From Weissella sagaensis (lineage in GTDB: Bacteria > Bacillota > Bacilli > Lactobacillales > Lactobacillaceae), in assembly GCF_005405285.1 (NCBI RefSeq), contig NZ_BJDT01000001.1:96726-160725 (forward strand): DNA of 64,000 nucleotides, given 5' to 3'. Every line of letters begins with the position of its first letter. Position 1 is the first letter of the stretch. Shown here one piece after another: positions 26,580-34,319 of the stretch. A program made the translations under genes and the position numbers. The notes beneath the pieces were generated by a model. The model ran no database searches. It worked only from the letters and a program-made list of their open reading frames with translations, and was not told the DNA's origin.

Positions 26580-27332
26580 TTATTCAGTTTCATTTTGATT
26601 GAATTTAAAAGCATTTAAGAAACGGTTGATACGTTCAGTCGGATTATTGAAAAATTCATCTGGTGTACCATCAAAATTGATTTTACCATCTTCCAAGAAT
26701 AACATCCGATCAGCAGCATGACGCGCAAAATCCATATTATGGGTAACGATAATCATGGATTGGTTTTCGTGAGCTAAGTCGTTTAATACACGTAAAACTT
26801 GCGCCTCTAGTTCTGGATCCAAAGCAGAAGTGGGTTCGTCTAACAACAGATAATCAGGTGCCATGGCTAGTGCACGTGCAATCGCAACACGTTGCGTTTG
26901 ACCGCCAGATAATTGATAAGGATAACGGTCAGCAGTGTTGTCTAAGTCAACTGCAGCCAGAAGTTCGTGTGCATGTTTAGTTGCCTGAGCTTTGGATTGC
27001 TTAAGGACATGAACGGGGGCCTCAATCATATTTCCCATGATTGTTAAATGGTCGAACATACGTGGTTGTTGAAAAACCATCCCTGTTTTACGGCGCACCC
27101 ACAATAAAGTTTCAGTTGTTAGCGGCTGGCTTAAATCAATTGTGCGGTCATCAATCGTATATTTCCCACTATCGGGGCGCTCTAATAGGTTTAATGAACG
27201 TAACAAAGTTGATTTACCAGATCCTGATGGACCAACAATAACAGTTGTTTCATGCGGATTGAAGGTGACGTTGATATCTTGTAGCGCATGATGTTCAGTA
27301 TAACGTTTATCAATATGTTCTAATTTAAGCAT
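26580..27332 (-). CDS. Amino acid ABC transporter ATP-binding protein
   Basis: A 250-residue polar amino acid uptake ATPase (GlnQ/TcyN-like). Walker A GPSGSGKST, Q-loop VFQQPRMFDHLT, signature LSGGQTQRVAIARALA, Walker B YLLLDEPTSALDPEL and H-loop VTHNMDFARHAADRML are all present. It follows the permease gene by 5 bp on the minus strand. The matching substrate-binding protein is divergently encoded at 28457. Confidence 0.93.
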   Translation of the reverse strand: MLKLEHIDKRYTEHHALQDINVTFNPHETTVIVGPSGSGKSTLLRSLNLLERPDSGKYTIDDRTIDLSQPLTTETLLWVRRKTGMVFQQPRMFDHLTIMGNMIEAPVHVLKQSKAQATKHAHELLAAVDLDNTADRYPYQLSGGQTQRVAIARALAMAPDYLLLDEPTSALDPELEAQVLRVLNDLAHENQSMIIVTHNMDFARHAADRMLFLEDGKINFDGTPDEFFNNPTERINRFLNAFKFNQNETE

Positions 27333-27337
27333 GTTTT

Positions 27338-28039
27338 TTACCTTTGTTCTTTCACAAAACGGTCAGCCCAACGTTGGATATAGCGTTGTGGGAATGACAG
27401 GATGGTAACAAATAGTGCGTAGATAACAGCAACTAATAGATACATTTGTAATGGTTCAAAATTAACAGCAGCTAGTTGTTGTGATAAGTAGAACATCTCA
27501 ACAATTGTTACAACTGAAGCTAGTGACGTATCCTTCACTAATGCAACAAACGAGTTGGCTAATGTTGGAATAGAAATACGTGTTGCTTGTGGCAAAATGA
27601 TGCGCAAAAATATTTGGCGATCAGTCATACCTAAAGCAGCAGCAGCTTCACGTTGTGTATCAGGGATGGATGAAATTGACGCACGAATAGCTTCGGACGC
27701 ATAAGCACCTGTATTTAATGATAGAACCATCACGGCAGCTGACCAACCTGAAGGCGACAACCAACTAATACCTAATTTTGGTAAACCGTAGAAAACAACA
27801 AATAATTGCACAAGCATAGGGGTTGAACGGAAAATCCAAACATAAAATCCAAGAATAAATTTTAAAATGTGCCAACCAAGCTTACCAAATCCGGTAGCAT
27901 GAGGGACATAAGATCGTAAAATAGCGACTGCAGCAGCAATCACAACGGCAATCACAAAAGAAATTAATGCTAATGGAATCGTATATTTAATACCAGCAAC
28001 AATTAATTGTGGTGCATAAGTTGCAATAAATTGAAACAT
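27338..28039 (-). CDS. Amino acid ABC transporter permease (HisM/TcyB-like)
   Basis: A 233-residue permease with about five membrane helices. The EAA-type loop in the His/Glu/Gln family, AAAALGMTDRQIFLRIILPQA, appears near residue 135, preceded by GAYASEAIRASI. It forms an operon with the ATPase. A leader peptide and terminator upstream (28064-28211) imply attenuation control of both genes. Similarity of the partner binding protein points to cystine or another polar amino acid. Confidence 0.92.
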   Translation of the reverse strand: MFQFIATYAPQLIVAGIKYTIPLALISFVIAVVIAAAVAILRSYVPHATGFGKLGWHILKFILGFYVWIFRSTPMLVQLFVVFYGLPKLGISWLSPSGWSAAVMVLSLNTGAYASEAIRASISSIPDTQREAAAALGMTDRQIFLRIILPQATRISIPTLANSFVALVKDTSLASVVTIVEMFYLSQQLAAVNFEPLQMYLLVAVIYALFVTILSFPQRYIQRWADRFVKEQR

Positions 28040-28063
28040 GAGTCATCCTTTCAAAAAATGAAC

Positions 28064-28110
28064 ACAAAAAAAGTGTTAAACAATCCTGATGAAATCAGGT
28101 GCCTAACACG
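28064..28110 (-). terminator. Attenuator terminator before the permease/ATPase operon
   Basis: On the minus strand GTGTTA and TAACAC (28078-28073) close a stem enclosing CCTGAT-TTC-ATCAGG, followed by a run of seven T (28072-28066). The 5' arm, CGTGTTAGGC (28110-28101), can instead pair with GCCTAACGCG (28171-28162) inside the upstream leader ORF. Confidence 0.85.
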
Positions 28111-28148
28111 TTTTTTACGATTATTAAAATGGTGTACACCAAGATAAC

Positions 28149-28211
28149 CTACCGCAAAAACCGCGTTAGGCTCGCACAAGCAATATAGTTATTTGATGAA
28201 GCATGTAACAT
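28149..28211 (-). CDS. Leader peptide of the amino acid ABC operon (20 residues)
   Basis: TAAGGAGTATCATT places an excellent ribosome site before ATG (28211). The peptide begins MLHASSNNYIACAS and ends LTRFLR. Its last codons contain GCCTAACGCG, which pairs either locally with GCGGTAGG (28155-28148) or with the 5' arm of the terminator. These mutually exclusive structures are those of ribosome-mediated transcription attenuation. A Cys codon (residue 12) is compatible with cysteine sensing; that is inference. Confidence 0.7.
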   Translation of the reverse strand: MLHASSNNYIACASLTRFLR

Positions 28212-28257
28212 AATGATACTCCTTAAACGACAAATAAATAAACTAATAACTTACTTT

Positions 28258-28286
28258 ATTCTAGGGGTCTAACTAATTAAATGCAA
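28258..28286 (-). promoter_or_regulatory. Promoter of the leader peptide-permease-ATPase transcript
   Basis: On the minus strand TTGCAT (28286-28281) and TAGAAT (28263-28258), 17-bp spacer. Confidence 0.7.
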
Positions 28287-28303
28287 GTAAAATTTAATTA
28301 GTT
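28271..28303. repeat. Perfect 12-bp inverted repeat between divergent amino acid transport promoters
   Basis: AACTAATTAAAT (28271-28282) and ATTTAATTAGTT (28292-28303), 9-bp spacer, overlapping the minus-strand -35 and lying just upstream of the plus-strand -35. A good candidate operator for a regulator encoded elsewhere. Confidence 0.65.
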
Positions 28304-28312
28304 GGCTAAATG

Positions 28313-28342
28313 TTGACAAAATGTTAGTAAACAGAGTATTAT
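28313..28342 (+). promoter_or_regulatory. Promoter of the substrate-binding protein transcript
   Basis: TTGACA (28313-28318) and TATTAT (28337-28342), 18-bp spacer. Confidence 0.7.
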
Positions 28343-28372
28343 TTGCCTCAGTAACTAAGAGAGGTAATGTTT

Positions 28373-28396
28373 ATGAATTTTAGGATGCGATGTTAA
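28373..28396 (+). CDS. Possible 7-codon leader ORF ending in Cys
   Basis: GAGAGG (28359-28364) lies at good distance before ATG 28373, reading MNFRMRC then TAA. A Cys codon right before the stop fits a cysteine-sensing upstream ORF for the binding protein gene at 28457. No terminator follows, so any control would be translational or by mRNA decay. Confidence 0.35.
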   Translation: MNFRMRC

Positions 28397-28456
28397 ATTA
28401 ACCGGTGAAATGACGTTAAATGAAAATAATTTAAACACCAGTTGAGGAAAAATAAA

Positions 28457-29269
28457 ATGAATAAATATACAAAAATTGCAGCTGCTGCAGCTGTTACATT
28501 GACTGTAGCCAGTGTTGGCACATACGCAGCACTACCAAATGTTTCTGCTAAAGCAACACCAGCGTACCAAAAGAATTTGCATAAAAAAGGCACGTTAACG
28601 ATTGGGCTGGAAGGAACATATTCACCCTATTCATATCGTGATAAGTCAGGTAAACTAACTGGCTTTGAGGTTGATTTGTCAAAGGCAGTTGCTAAAAAGT
28701 TAAATTTAAAGCCTGAATTCAGCCAAACAAAATTTGATTCATTAGTTGCTGGTTTGGGCGCAAACAAATATGATGTTGTTTATAATAACATGGGTAAGAA
28801 TAAAGAACGTGAAAAGCACTATACGTTTGCAAGCCCATACCTATATACAAAAACAGTCATGATTACAAAACCTGATTCAGATATTAAATCAGCATCTGAT
28901 TTAAAGGGTAAGCGATCAGCACAATCAGCTTCATCTAACTTTGGTCAAGCAGCTAAAAAAGCCGGAACAAAGATTGTTTCAGTTCCGGGGTTTGCAGAAG
29001 CTATCGATTTGATCAATTCTGGTAAAGCAGACGTAACGCTAAACTCACAAGATTCATGGGGAGTTTACAAAAAAGCACATCCTGAAACAAAATTGACGGC
29101 TAAGACGACTAAACTATTGGGTAATACATCTGCCTCACCAATGGTAAACAAGAAAGATAAAGCGTTAGCTAAAAAAATAACGAAGGCACAACAAGAATTG
29201 AAAAAAGATGGTACAATGTCGAAACTATCAGAGAAATATTTTGGATCTGATTTGACGAAAAAACCATAG
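28457..29269 (+). CDS. Amino acid ABC transporter substrate-binding protein (cystine-type)
   Basis: A 270-residue family 3 solute-binding protein. Signal segment residues ~5-30 with AxA-type cleavage near VSAKA; no lipobox cysteine is present, unlike most Gram-positive binding proteins. LTIGLEGTYSPYSYRDKSGKLTGFEVDLSKAVAKKL and KFDSLVAGLGANKYDVVYNNMGKNKEREKHYTF are split here only for description and resemble TcyA/TcyJ cystine binders. ATG 28457 follows TTGAGGAAA. Divergent from the permease and ATPase genes. Confidence 0.88.
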   Translation: MNKYTKIAAAAAVTLTVASVGTYAALPNVSAKATPAYQKNLHKKGTLTIGLEGTYSPYSYRDKSGKLTGFEVDLSKAVAKKLNLKPEFSQTKFDSLVAGLGANKYDVVYNNMGKNKEREKHYTFASPYLYTKTVMITKPDSDIKSASDLKGKRSAQSASSNFGQAAKKAGTKIVSVPGFAEAIDLINSGKADVTLNSQDSWGVYKKAHPETKLTAKTTKLLGNTSASPMVNKKDKALAKKITKAQQELKKDGTMSKLSEKYFGSDLTKKP

Positions 29270-29355
29270 AATAACGGTATAATATTAGTCTCAGGGGAAT
29301 TTACCTTTGAGACTATTTTTAATTACCGAATTTGATGTTAATAGAGGTGTTTATT

Positions 29356-29631
29356 ATGTTAATTGCTAAAAAAATTATTGTACGTGGTCGTGTACAGGGA
29401 GTTGGGTTTCGTTATTTCACAACAACGTTGGCTAAAGATATGGGCGTTGTAGGTGCTGTATGGAATAAGGACGATGGGTCAGTTCATATTGAAGCGCAAG
29501 CTGAAGAAAGTGTGATGGCAGATTTTGTGGCTAAAGTGGGCGAATCCCCCTCACCGTATGGCCGAGTTGACTCGGTAACTACGCAAGACATTGCAGTGCA
29601 TGAAGATCAAAACAGTTTTCGTGAATTATAA
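29356..29631 (+). CDS. acyP: Acylphosphatase
   Basis: A 91-residue enzyme hydrolysing acyl phosphates. The catalytic motif GRVQGVGFRYFTTTLAKDM (Arg ~20; the following asparagine in AVWNKDDGSVHIEAQ) matches the family. GAGGTG precedes ATG 29356. Monocistronic, with a terminator 15 bp after the stop. Confidence 0.95.
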   Translation: MLIAKKIIVRGRVQGVGFRYFTTTLAKDMGVVGAVWNKDDGSVHIEAQAEESVMADFVAKVGESPSPYGRVDSVTTQDIAVHEDQNSFREL

Positions 29632-29643
29632 ATTGTTATCGTA

Positions 29644-29682
29644 GCCAGTAAGCAATGTTACATTGCATGACTGGTTTTTTTA
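29644..29682 (+). terminator. Terminator after acyP
   Basis: CCAGT-AA-GCAAT pairs with ATTGC-ATG-ACTGG, followed by seven Ts. Confidence 0.85.
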
Positions 29683-29725
29683 ATGTAAGCTGAGTTGTTA
29701 AGAGTTTTTAGGAGGCTTTGAAAAA

Positions 29726-30622
29726 ATGGCTATTAAAACATGGTTGAAATTTGTTGAAGTGCAATCGTTGGTCGCGAGCGTGTTACCGTTAGTGCTAGGT
29801 AATCTATATGCAGTCATTACATATCGAGAGTTTAATGTTGGGTATGCAATTTTATTTGCAATTGTTGTCTTTTCATTACAAATGGTGGCAAATGTTTGGA
29901 ATAATATTCAAGATTTTAAGTTAGCAACAAGTGATGAATGGAAAAATGGTGTGAATAACATTGTTGGTAATGGTGGTATTTCACAGCGTCAATCATGGTT
30001 AACGCTAGGCGTTTTAATTTTGATTGCGGCTGTTGGTGGCCTATGGTTAGCGTTCCAAACAGGATGGCCTTTATTTATCATGGGTATCATTGGATTTATT
30101 GTTACTTACTGGTACGCTGGGACGCCATTACCATTATCACGCACGCCATTTGGTGAATTAGCATCTGGTTTAACGATGGGTTATTTAATTTTCTTGAGCG
30201 CGACATATATTAATATTGCACCAACTTTTAATAGTGAGTTGGTTATCCATGCGATTATTGCTTCAGCGATTGCATGGTTTGCAATTGGTGATATTATGTT
30301 AGCTAATAATATTGGTGATTATGAAGAAGATGTTGCTGAGGGCCGGCATACGTTGGTTTGGCATTTGGGAAAGCCGCGGGCCATTAAAGCATTCGGTTGG
30401 ATCTATATTGCAGGTTATGTGATGCTGATTATTGCAGTCTTGTTTGGTATTTTGCCTTGGTTAGCTTTAGTAGCATTATTATCATTGCCAATTGTAATGA
30501 AAAACGTACATGCTTTTCAAGCAAATCCAATTAAACCTAATTTTCCATTCGCAATTAAAAATGCCGTGGTTATTTCAATCACGTTGGCGATTGGTCTAGT
30601 ATTAGCTTTGCTTTTTAATTAA
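29726..30622 (+). CDS. menA: UbiA-family prenyltransferase, MenA-like
   Basis: A 298-residue membrane protein with eight to nine helices. The first Asp-rich motif region is NVWNNIQDFKLATSDEWKNG (~residues 55-75) and the second is ANNIGDYEEDVAEGR (~192-206), both needed for Mg-prenyl diphosphate binding. MenA attaches a polyprenyl chain to 1,4-dihydroxy-2-naphthoate in menaquinone synthesis. Other men genes are absent here, so it may serve residual respiration or uptake of precursors. AGGAGG precedes the ATG. Confidence 0.85.
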   Translation: MAIKTWLKFVEVQSLVASVLPLVLGNLYAVITYREFNVGYAILFAIVVFSLQMVANVWNNIQDFKLATSDEWKNGVNNIVGNGGISQRQSWLTLGVLILIAAVGGLWLAFQTGWPLFIMGIIGFIVTYWYAGTPLPLSRTPFGELASGLTMGYLIFLSATYINIAPTFNSELVIHAIIASAIAWFAIGDIMLANNIGDYEEDVAEGRHTLVWHLGKPRAIKAFGWIYIAGYVMLIIAVLFGILPWLALVALLSLPIVMKNVHAFQANPIKPNFPFAIKNAVVISITLAIGLVLALLFN

Positions 30623-30650
30623 TAAAATTTAATTTTTAGGACTTGTTTCA

Positions 30651-30694
30651 GAGTGTCAACCTACCAAGATGTAACTGGTGAGGTTGACACTTTT
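30651..30694 (+). terminator. Terminator after menA
   Basis: AGTGTCAACCT (30652-30662) pairs with AGGTTGACACT ahead of a seven-T run. Confidence 0.9.
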
Positions 30695-30718
30695 TTTACG
30701 GTATTAGTTTTTAAACCC

Positions 30719-30789
30719 TGTGGAAAACTTGTGCATAAGTTTGTGGATAAAATTAATTTAAACTTAATTTGATTGTTACTTTATTCACA
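30719..30789. promoter_or_regulatory. Cluster of four DnaA-box-like 9-mers
   Basis: Minus-strand boxes TTTTCCACA (30727-30719), TTATGCACA (30738-30730) and TTATCCACA (30750-30742), then plus-strand TTATTCACA (30781-30789); all fit TTWTNCACA. The first three are in the same orientation and 11-12 bp apart, one helical turn. The DNA between the third and fourth box is strongly AT-rich. It lies upstream of the AI-2E permease gene. Confidence 0.7.
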
Positions 30790-30875
30790 ATTAAAGATAG
30801 TCATTATTAGTGCCAGAAAAGCTTGCAGGTGCGATTATCTGGTATAATTAGAAAAAATGAAAGTGAGGGTGCGAA

Positions 30876-32027
30876 GTGTTAGCATACTTAAAACGTTCCA
30901 AATTACTTTTTTGGACGCTTGAAATATTGGCTATTGCGTTATTGATTTTAGTTGTGACACAACTACGATTTATTTTAGAACCCATTAGTCAATTTATAGG
31001 GGCTGTTTTTGTGCCATTAATCATTTCGGGTTTTTTATATTATTTATTGAATCCAATTGTGGTATTTTTACAAAAGATTCCGTTGGGTAAAGTCAAGCAT
31101 GTGAGCCGCAGTTGGGCGATTACAATTGTTATGTTATTGTTGGTTGGTATTTTAATTGCATTGTTATTAATGCTATTACCAACATTGGTGGATCAAATTA
31201 CTGGATTGATACGTAATATTCCAGGATTAATTGATACTATTCAACAACTAGTTAATGAAATTAGTAAAATTAATATTGCAAAAGAGTATGGCATTAAACT
31301 AGATTTTAATAAAATACAAGATGAAGTGCAAAAATTTGGTCAAACCGTGGTAGCGGGGATGGCAACTAGCTTAAGTTCAGTAATCGGTAAATTAACCAAT
31401 GTGACGATTACGGCAATTACAGTACCTGTTATGACGATTTATATGTTAAATGATGGTCATAAACTATCACCGTTTATTCAAAGAGTTTTTCCTAGCAAAC
31501 AACAAGACCGTATTTCAGATGTTTTAAGTCGTTTAAATCAAACGATTGCCCAATATATTAGTGGACAAGCAATTGAAATGTTATTTGTTGGTTTCTTTAC
31601 AACGATTGGTTATTTCATGATTGGTCAAAATTACGCATTGTTGTTAGGCGTGTTTGCAGGTGTAACCAATATTATTCCTTATGTTGGACCATATATTGGT
31701 TTGATTCCAGCTTTGTTTGTAGCAATTACTTATTCACCGTTACAAGCTTTATGGGTAATTATAGTTGTCCTAATTGTGCAACAGGTAGATAGTAATTTGA
31801 TTTATCCCAAAATCATGGGAGCTTCATTGAACATACATCCGTTAACAATTATTATCTTATTATTAGCAGCTGGAAATATTGCAGGAATTGCAGGGATGAT
31901 TTTAGCAGTACCTTTCTATGCCATTATTCGAACAATTACAGTTTATGCCTGGGAACTTTGGCGATTACATCAAAATAATGATGTCGTATCACAAGAAGAT
32001 GAATCTGAAATTGATACAACAGTTTAA
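30876..32027 (+). CDS. AI-2E family transporter (predicted permease)
   Basis: A 383-residue membrane protein with about eight helices and a long cytoplasmic/amphipathic region (~100-160). VFAGVTNIIPYVGPYIGLIPA (~262-282) and the QQVDSNLIYPKIMGASLNIHPL segment are family hallmarks. Members range from AI-2 exporters to Na+/H+ antiporters; specificity cannot be read. The start codon is GTG at 30876 with GTGAGGG upstream. TATAAT at about 30843 is a likely -10. Confidence 0.88.
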   Translation: MLAYLKRSKLLFWTLEILAIALLILVVTQLRFILEPISQFIGAVFVPLIISGFLYYLLNPIVVFLQKIPLGKVKHVSRSWAITIVMLLLVGILIALLLMLLPTLVDQITGLIRNIPGLIDTIQQLVNEISKINIAKEYGIKLDFNKIQDEVQKFGQTVVAGMATSLSSVIGKLTNVTITAITVPVMTIYMLNDGHKLSPFIQRVFPSKQQDRISDVLSRLNQTIAQYISGQAIEMLFVGFFTTIGYFMIGQNYALLLGVFAGVTNIIPYVGPYIGLIPALFVAITYSPLQALWVIIVVLIVQQVDSNLIYPKIMGASLNIHPLTIIILLLAAGNIAGIAGMILAVPFYAIIRTITVYAWELWRLHQNNDVVSQEDESEIDTTV

Positions 32028-32126
32028 GGCATCATAAAAAATAATGAAATTGGCGCTTGTGTGTGGTATATTCCATATACGCAAGGCCTTTTTTATTTGG
32101 TATCAATTTTAATGAGGTAAAAGATT

Positions 32127-33572
32127 ATGGCAGATGATTTACATTTAGGACAGATAATCGCAACTAATAACTTATATAAAGACTTAATTGGTGGAAAATT
32201 TGGTATTGAATTGGAAGCGCACCGAGTGTCTAAGGCGGGGCGTCTAAGTAGAATTGATCATTCGGCTAAACTTGGGTCAAGACGGATGCATCCATATTTA
32301 CAAACGGATTATAGTGAAACGCAAGCAGAGTTGGTGACGGAACCCGTAGATTCATTTGAAACAGCGCGTGACCGTCTATTACAGCTACAGTGGGTTTTAC
32401 GTCATCACATGGCGGATGATGAATCGATTTGGCCTTTAAGCATGCCACCAGAATTGAAACAAGACGATTTACAATGGTTAGATGAAAAATTTGAACGTAC
32501 CTGGATGCAAGACTATCGTAATTGGTTGATGCATAAATATGGTTCAACTCATGAAATAATGACCGGATTACATTTAAATTATTCGTTACCACAGGATTTA
32601 TTACAGCATCTATTTCAAGCAAGTGATGCGGCTGATTTTAATGTGTTTAAAGATCAAGTTTACTTTCATTTGGGACAACAAATAGTTGCACATCAATGGT
32701 TGTTCAACTATTTGTTTGGCGCAACGCCATTTAATTTAAATGATACTGATTCAAGAACGCCACAGTTTAGCCAACCAGTTCGTTCGTTACGGACCAGTGA
32801 ATATGGTTTTGTTAATGATCGTGGTGAAAAATTAGCGTATGTTGGTGACTATGAAAAATACAAGCGGCAAATTGAAAAGCTATTAGCTGAAGGAAAATTA
32901 TTTTCGGAACATGAAATTTATGGTCCTGTTCGATTTAAGAAAATAGCAGCCGATAATCCAAGCGTGGATTATTTGGAAATTCGTTTGGTGGACACAAATC
33001 CGTTTGATATTGCTGGTATATCAGAAAATGAATTGAATTTGATTCATTTATTATTAATTTATTTCATCATTAATGATGAAAAGTTGAGTGATGAGGTATT
33101 GCAAGGACAAGACGAAACGGCTAATGAAGTGTCATTACAAAAACCCACTGATGCTTTAACTAATAAAGATGCAGTACTTGTGATTATGCAAGAAATTTCG
33201 CGATTAGCCGATCATTTTGGGATGCGTTTTAATGATGGCTTGTCATTAATAACGGATCGCGTGTTAACACCAAGTAAAACACCAGCAGCCAAGATGTTGG
33301 CTGCAGCACCAGATGCAGCGACGATGCAGGTTTGGGCAACGCAATTAGGTAATGATCGTGCACGCTACTTTAAAGAGAATGAGCAAGCGTTATTTGCTGA
33401 TTATTTTGGCATTAATCCATTGAGTGGTGTTGTTAAAGATGCTCTGACTGTTGGTGTACGAGTCATTGAATATGATAGCAATCACATTGTGCTAAGTGTG
33501 GGTGATCATGTTGAACGGGTGACTGAACCGGTTAATATAAATGAGCTTTTTCCAGAATTAATTATTAACTAA
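32127..33572 (+). CDS. gshA: Glutamate-cysteine ligase (gamma-glutamylcysteine synthetase)
   Basis: A 481-residue enzyme joining Glu and Cys. GGKFGIELEAHRV (~22-34), DYSETQAELVTEP (~70-82) and GLHLNYSLP (~146) match family 1 GshA active-site strands. Lactic acid bacteria often carry a fused GshAB of about 750 residues; here the ATP-grasp glutathione synthetase half is missing and no gshB is adjacent, so the product may be gamma-glutamylcysteine. TGAGGTAAAAG precedes the ATG. Confidence 0.85.
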   Translation: MADDLHLGQIIATNNLYKDLIGGKFGIELEAHRVSKAGRLSRIDHSAKLGSRRMHPYLQTDYSETQAELVTEPVDSFETARDRLLQLQWVLRHHMADDESIWPLSMPPELKQDDLQWLDEKFERTWMQDYRNWLMHKYGSTHEIMTGLHLNYSLPQDLLQHLFQASDAADFNVFKDQVYFHLGQQIVAHQWLFNYLFGATPFNLNDTDSRTPQFSQPVRSLRTSEYGFVNDRGEKLAYVGDYEKYKRQIEKLLAEGKLFSEHEIYGPVRFKKIAADNPSVDYLEIRLVDTNPFDIAGISENELNLIHLLLIYFIINDEKLSDEVLQGQDETANEVSLQKPTDALTNKDAVLVIMQEISRLADHFGMRFNDGLSLITDRVLTPSKTPAAKMLAAAPDAATMQVWATQLGNDRARYFKENEQALFADYFGINPLSGVVKDALTVGVRVIEYDSNHIVLSVGDHVERVTEPVNINELFPELIIN

Positions 33573-33639
33573 CTTTAAATAAGTGATAAAATAGCAAATA
33601 TTAGGTTAATGAAATGTTAATCGCTGGAGGAAGTTAAAT

Positions 33640-34050
33640 ATGAGAAGAGAACATCCCTTTGATTTTGAAAAATGGTATTCGTTTTTAGCTGATGCTACAG
33701 GTAAAGAAGTAGCTTGGGTGACAGATGAACATATGACAATGCATCCGGTTTATGATGAACAAATGTTGGCATTAGTGCAAGCATTTGAATGGTCTGATTT
33801 TTATGATCAAAATTATGATCGTACCTTACATCAAAAAGGATTAAATCAACTACGTGAAGAAGAAGTAGATATGATTGCGCGGACTAGTCTTGATTTTAGA
33901 GAATTGCGTGCTGTTGCTTCAATTGTTATCCATGGTGAACGTCGTCTTGAAGGTATGTGGGCAGCGATGCTGGAAAAAGGTATTTTGTATCGTTTATTGC
34001 AACGGTTGCAGAGTCAAACGCCAACAGATTTTCCAGGACCAAATTATTAG
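33640..34050 (+). CDS. DUF6508-like hypothetical protein
   Basis: A 136-residue soluble protein with no membrane segment. The C-terminal half (REEEVDMIARTSLDFRELRA... HGERRLEGMWAAMLEKG) resembles the DUF6508 pattern of a conserved ER-xx-G-x-W/L-x-x-M-x-x-G followed by a hydrophobic RL tail; this is recognition by eye, not a search. Function unknown. A GGAGGAAG ribosome site precedes the ATG. It follows gshA by 67 bp and has its own terminator, so it may be in the gshA transcript. Confidence 0.7.
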   Translation: MRREHPFDFEKWYSFLADATGKEVAWVTDEHMTMHPVYDEQMLALVQAFEWSDFYDQNYDRTLHQKGLNQLREEEVDMIARTSLDFRELRAVASIVIHGERRLEGMWAAMLEKGILYRLLQRLQSQTPTDFPGPNY

Positions 34051-34067
34051 ATGAAAATCTATTCTAA

Positions 34068-34107
34068 AATAACCGTCGGCTTAATAAGTTAAGACGGTTA
34101 TTTTTTT
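34068..34107 (+). terminator. Terminator after the DUF6508-like gene
   Basis: ATAACCGTC (34069-34077) with GACGGTTAT (34093-34101) and a T-run. Confidence 0.9.
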
Positions 34108-34228
34108 GGCATTTAATATTAATTTTGGATGAATGCTTTCATAATGTATCATTCATTTTTATACTAATAAAAAATAATGTAGCGACTTATTTTTAAATGA
34201 TTATTGTATGGAAAAATTAAATGAAATT

Positions 34229-34256
34229 TTGAAAATTATAAAATTTCTTATATACT
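34229..34256 (+). promoter_or_regulatory. Promoter of amino acid permease gene
   Basis: TTGAAA (34229-34234) and TATACT (34251-34256), 16-bp spacer. Confidence 0.65.
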
Positions 34257-34319
34257 AGTTAATATGAAATTTTTAAAATATCGTAAACATGATGTCGTTA
34301 TGAAAAAGGGAGTGTGAAG

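Noticed and set aside
32266..32622. 118-codon open frame antisense to gshA
   Set aside because: It mirrors the coding frame of gshA, has no ribosome site and no recognisable protein motif.
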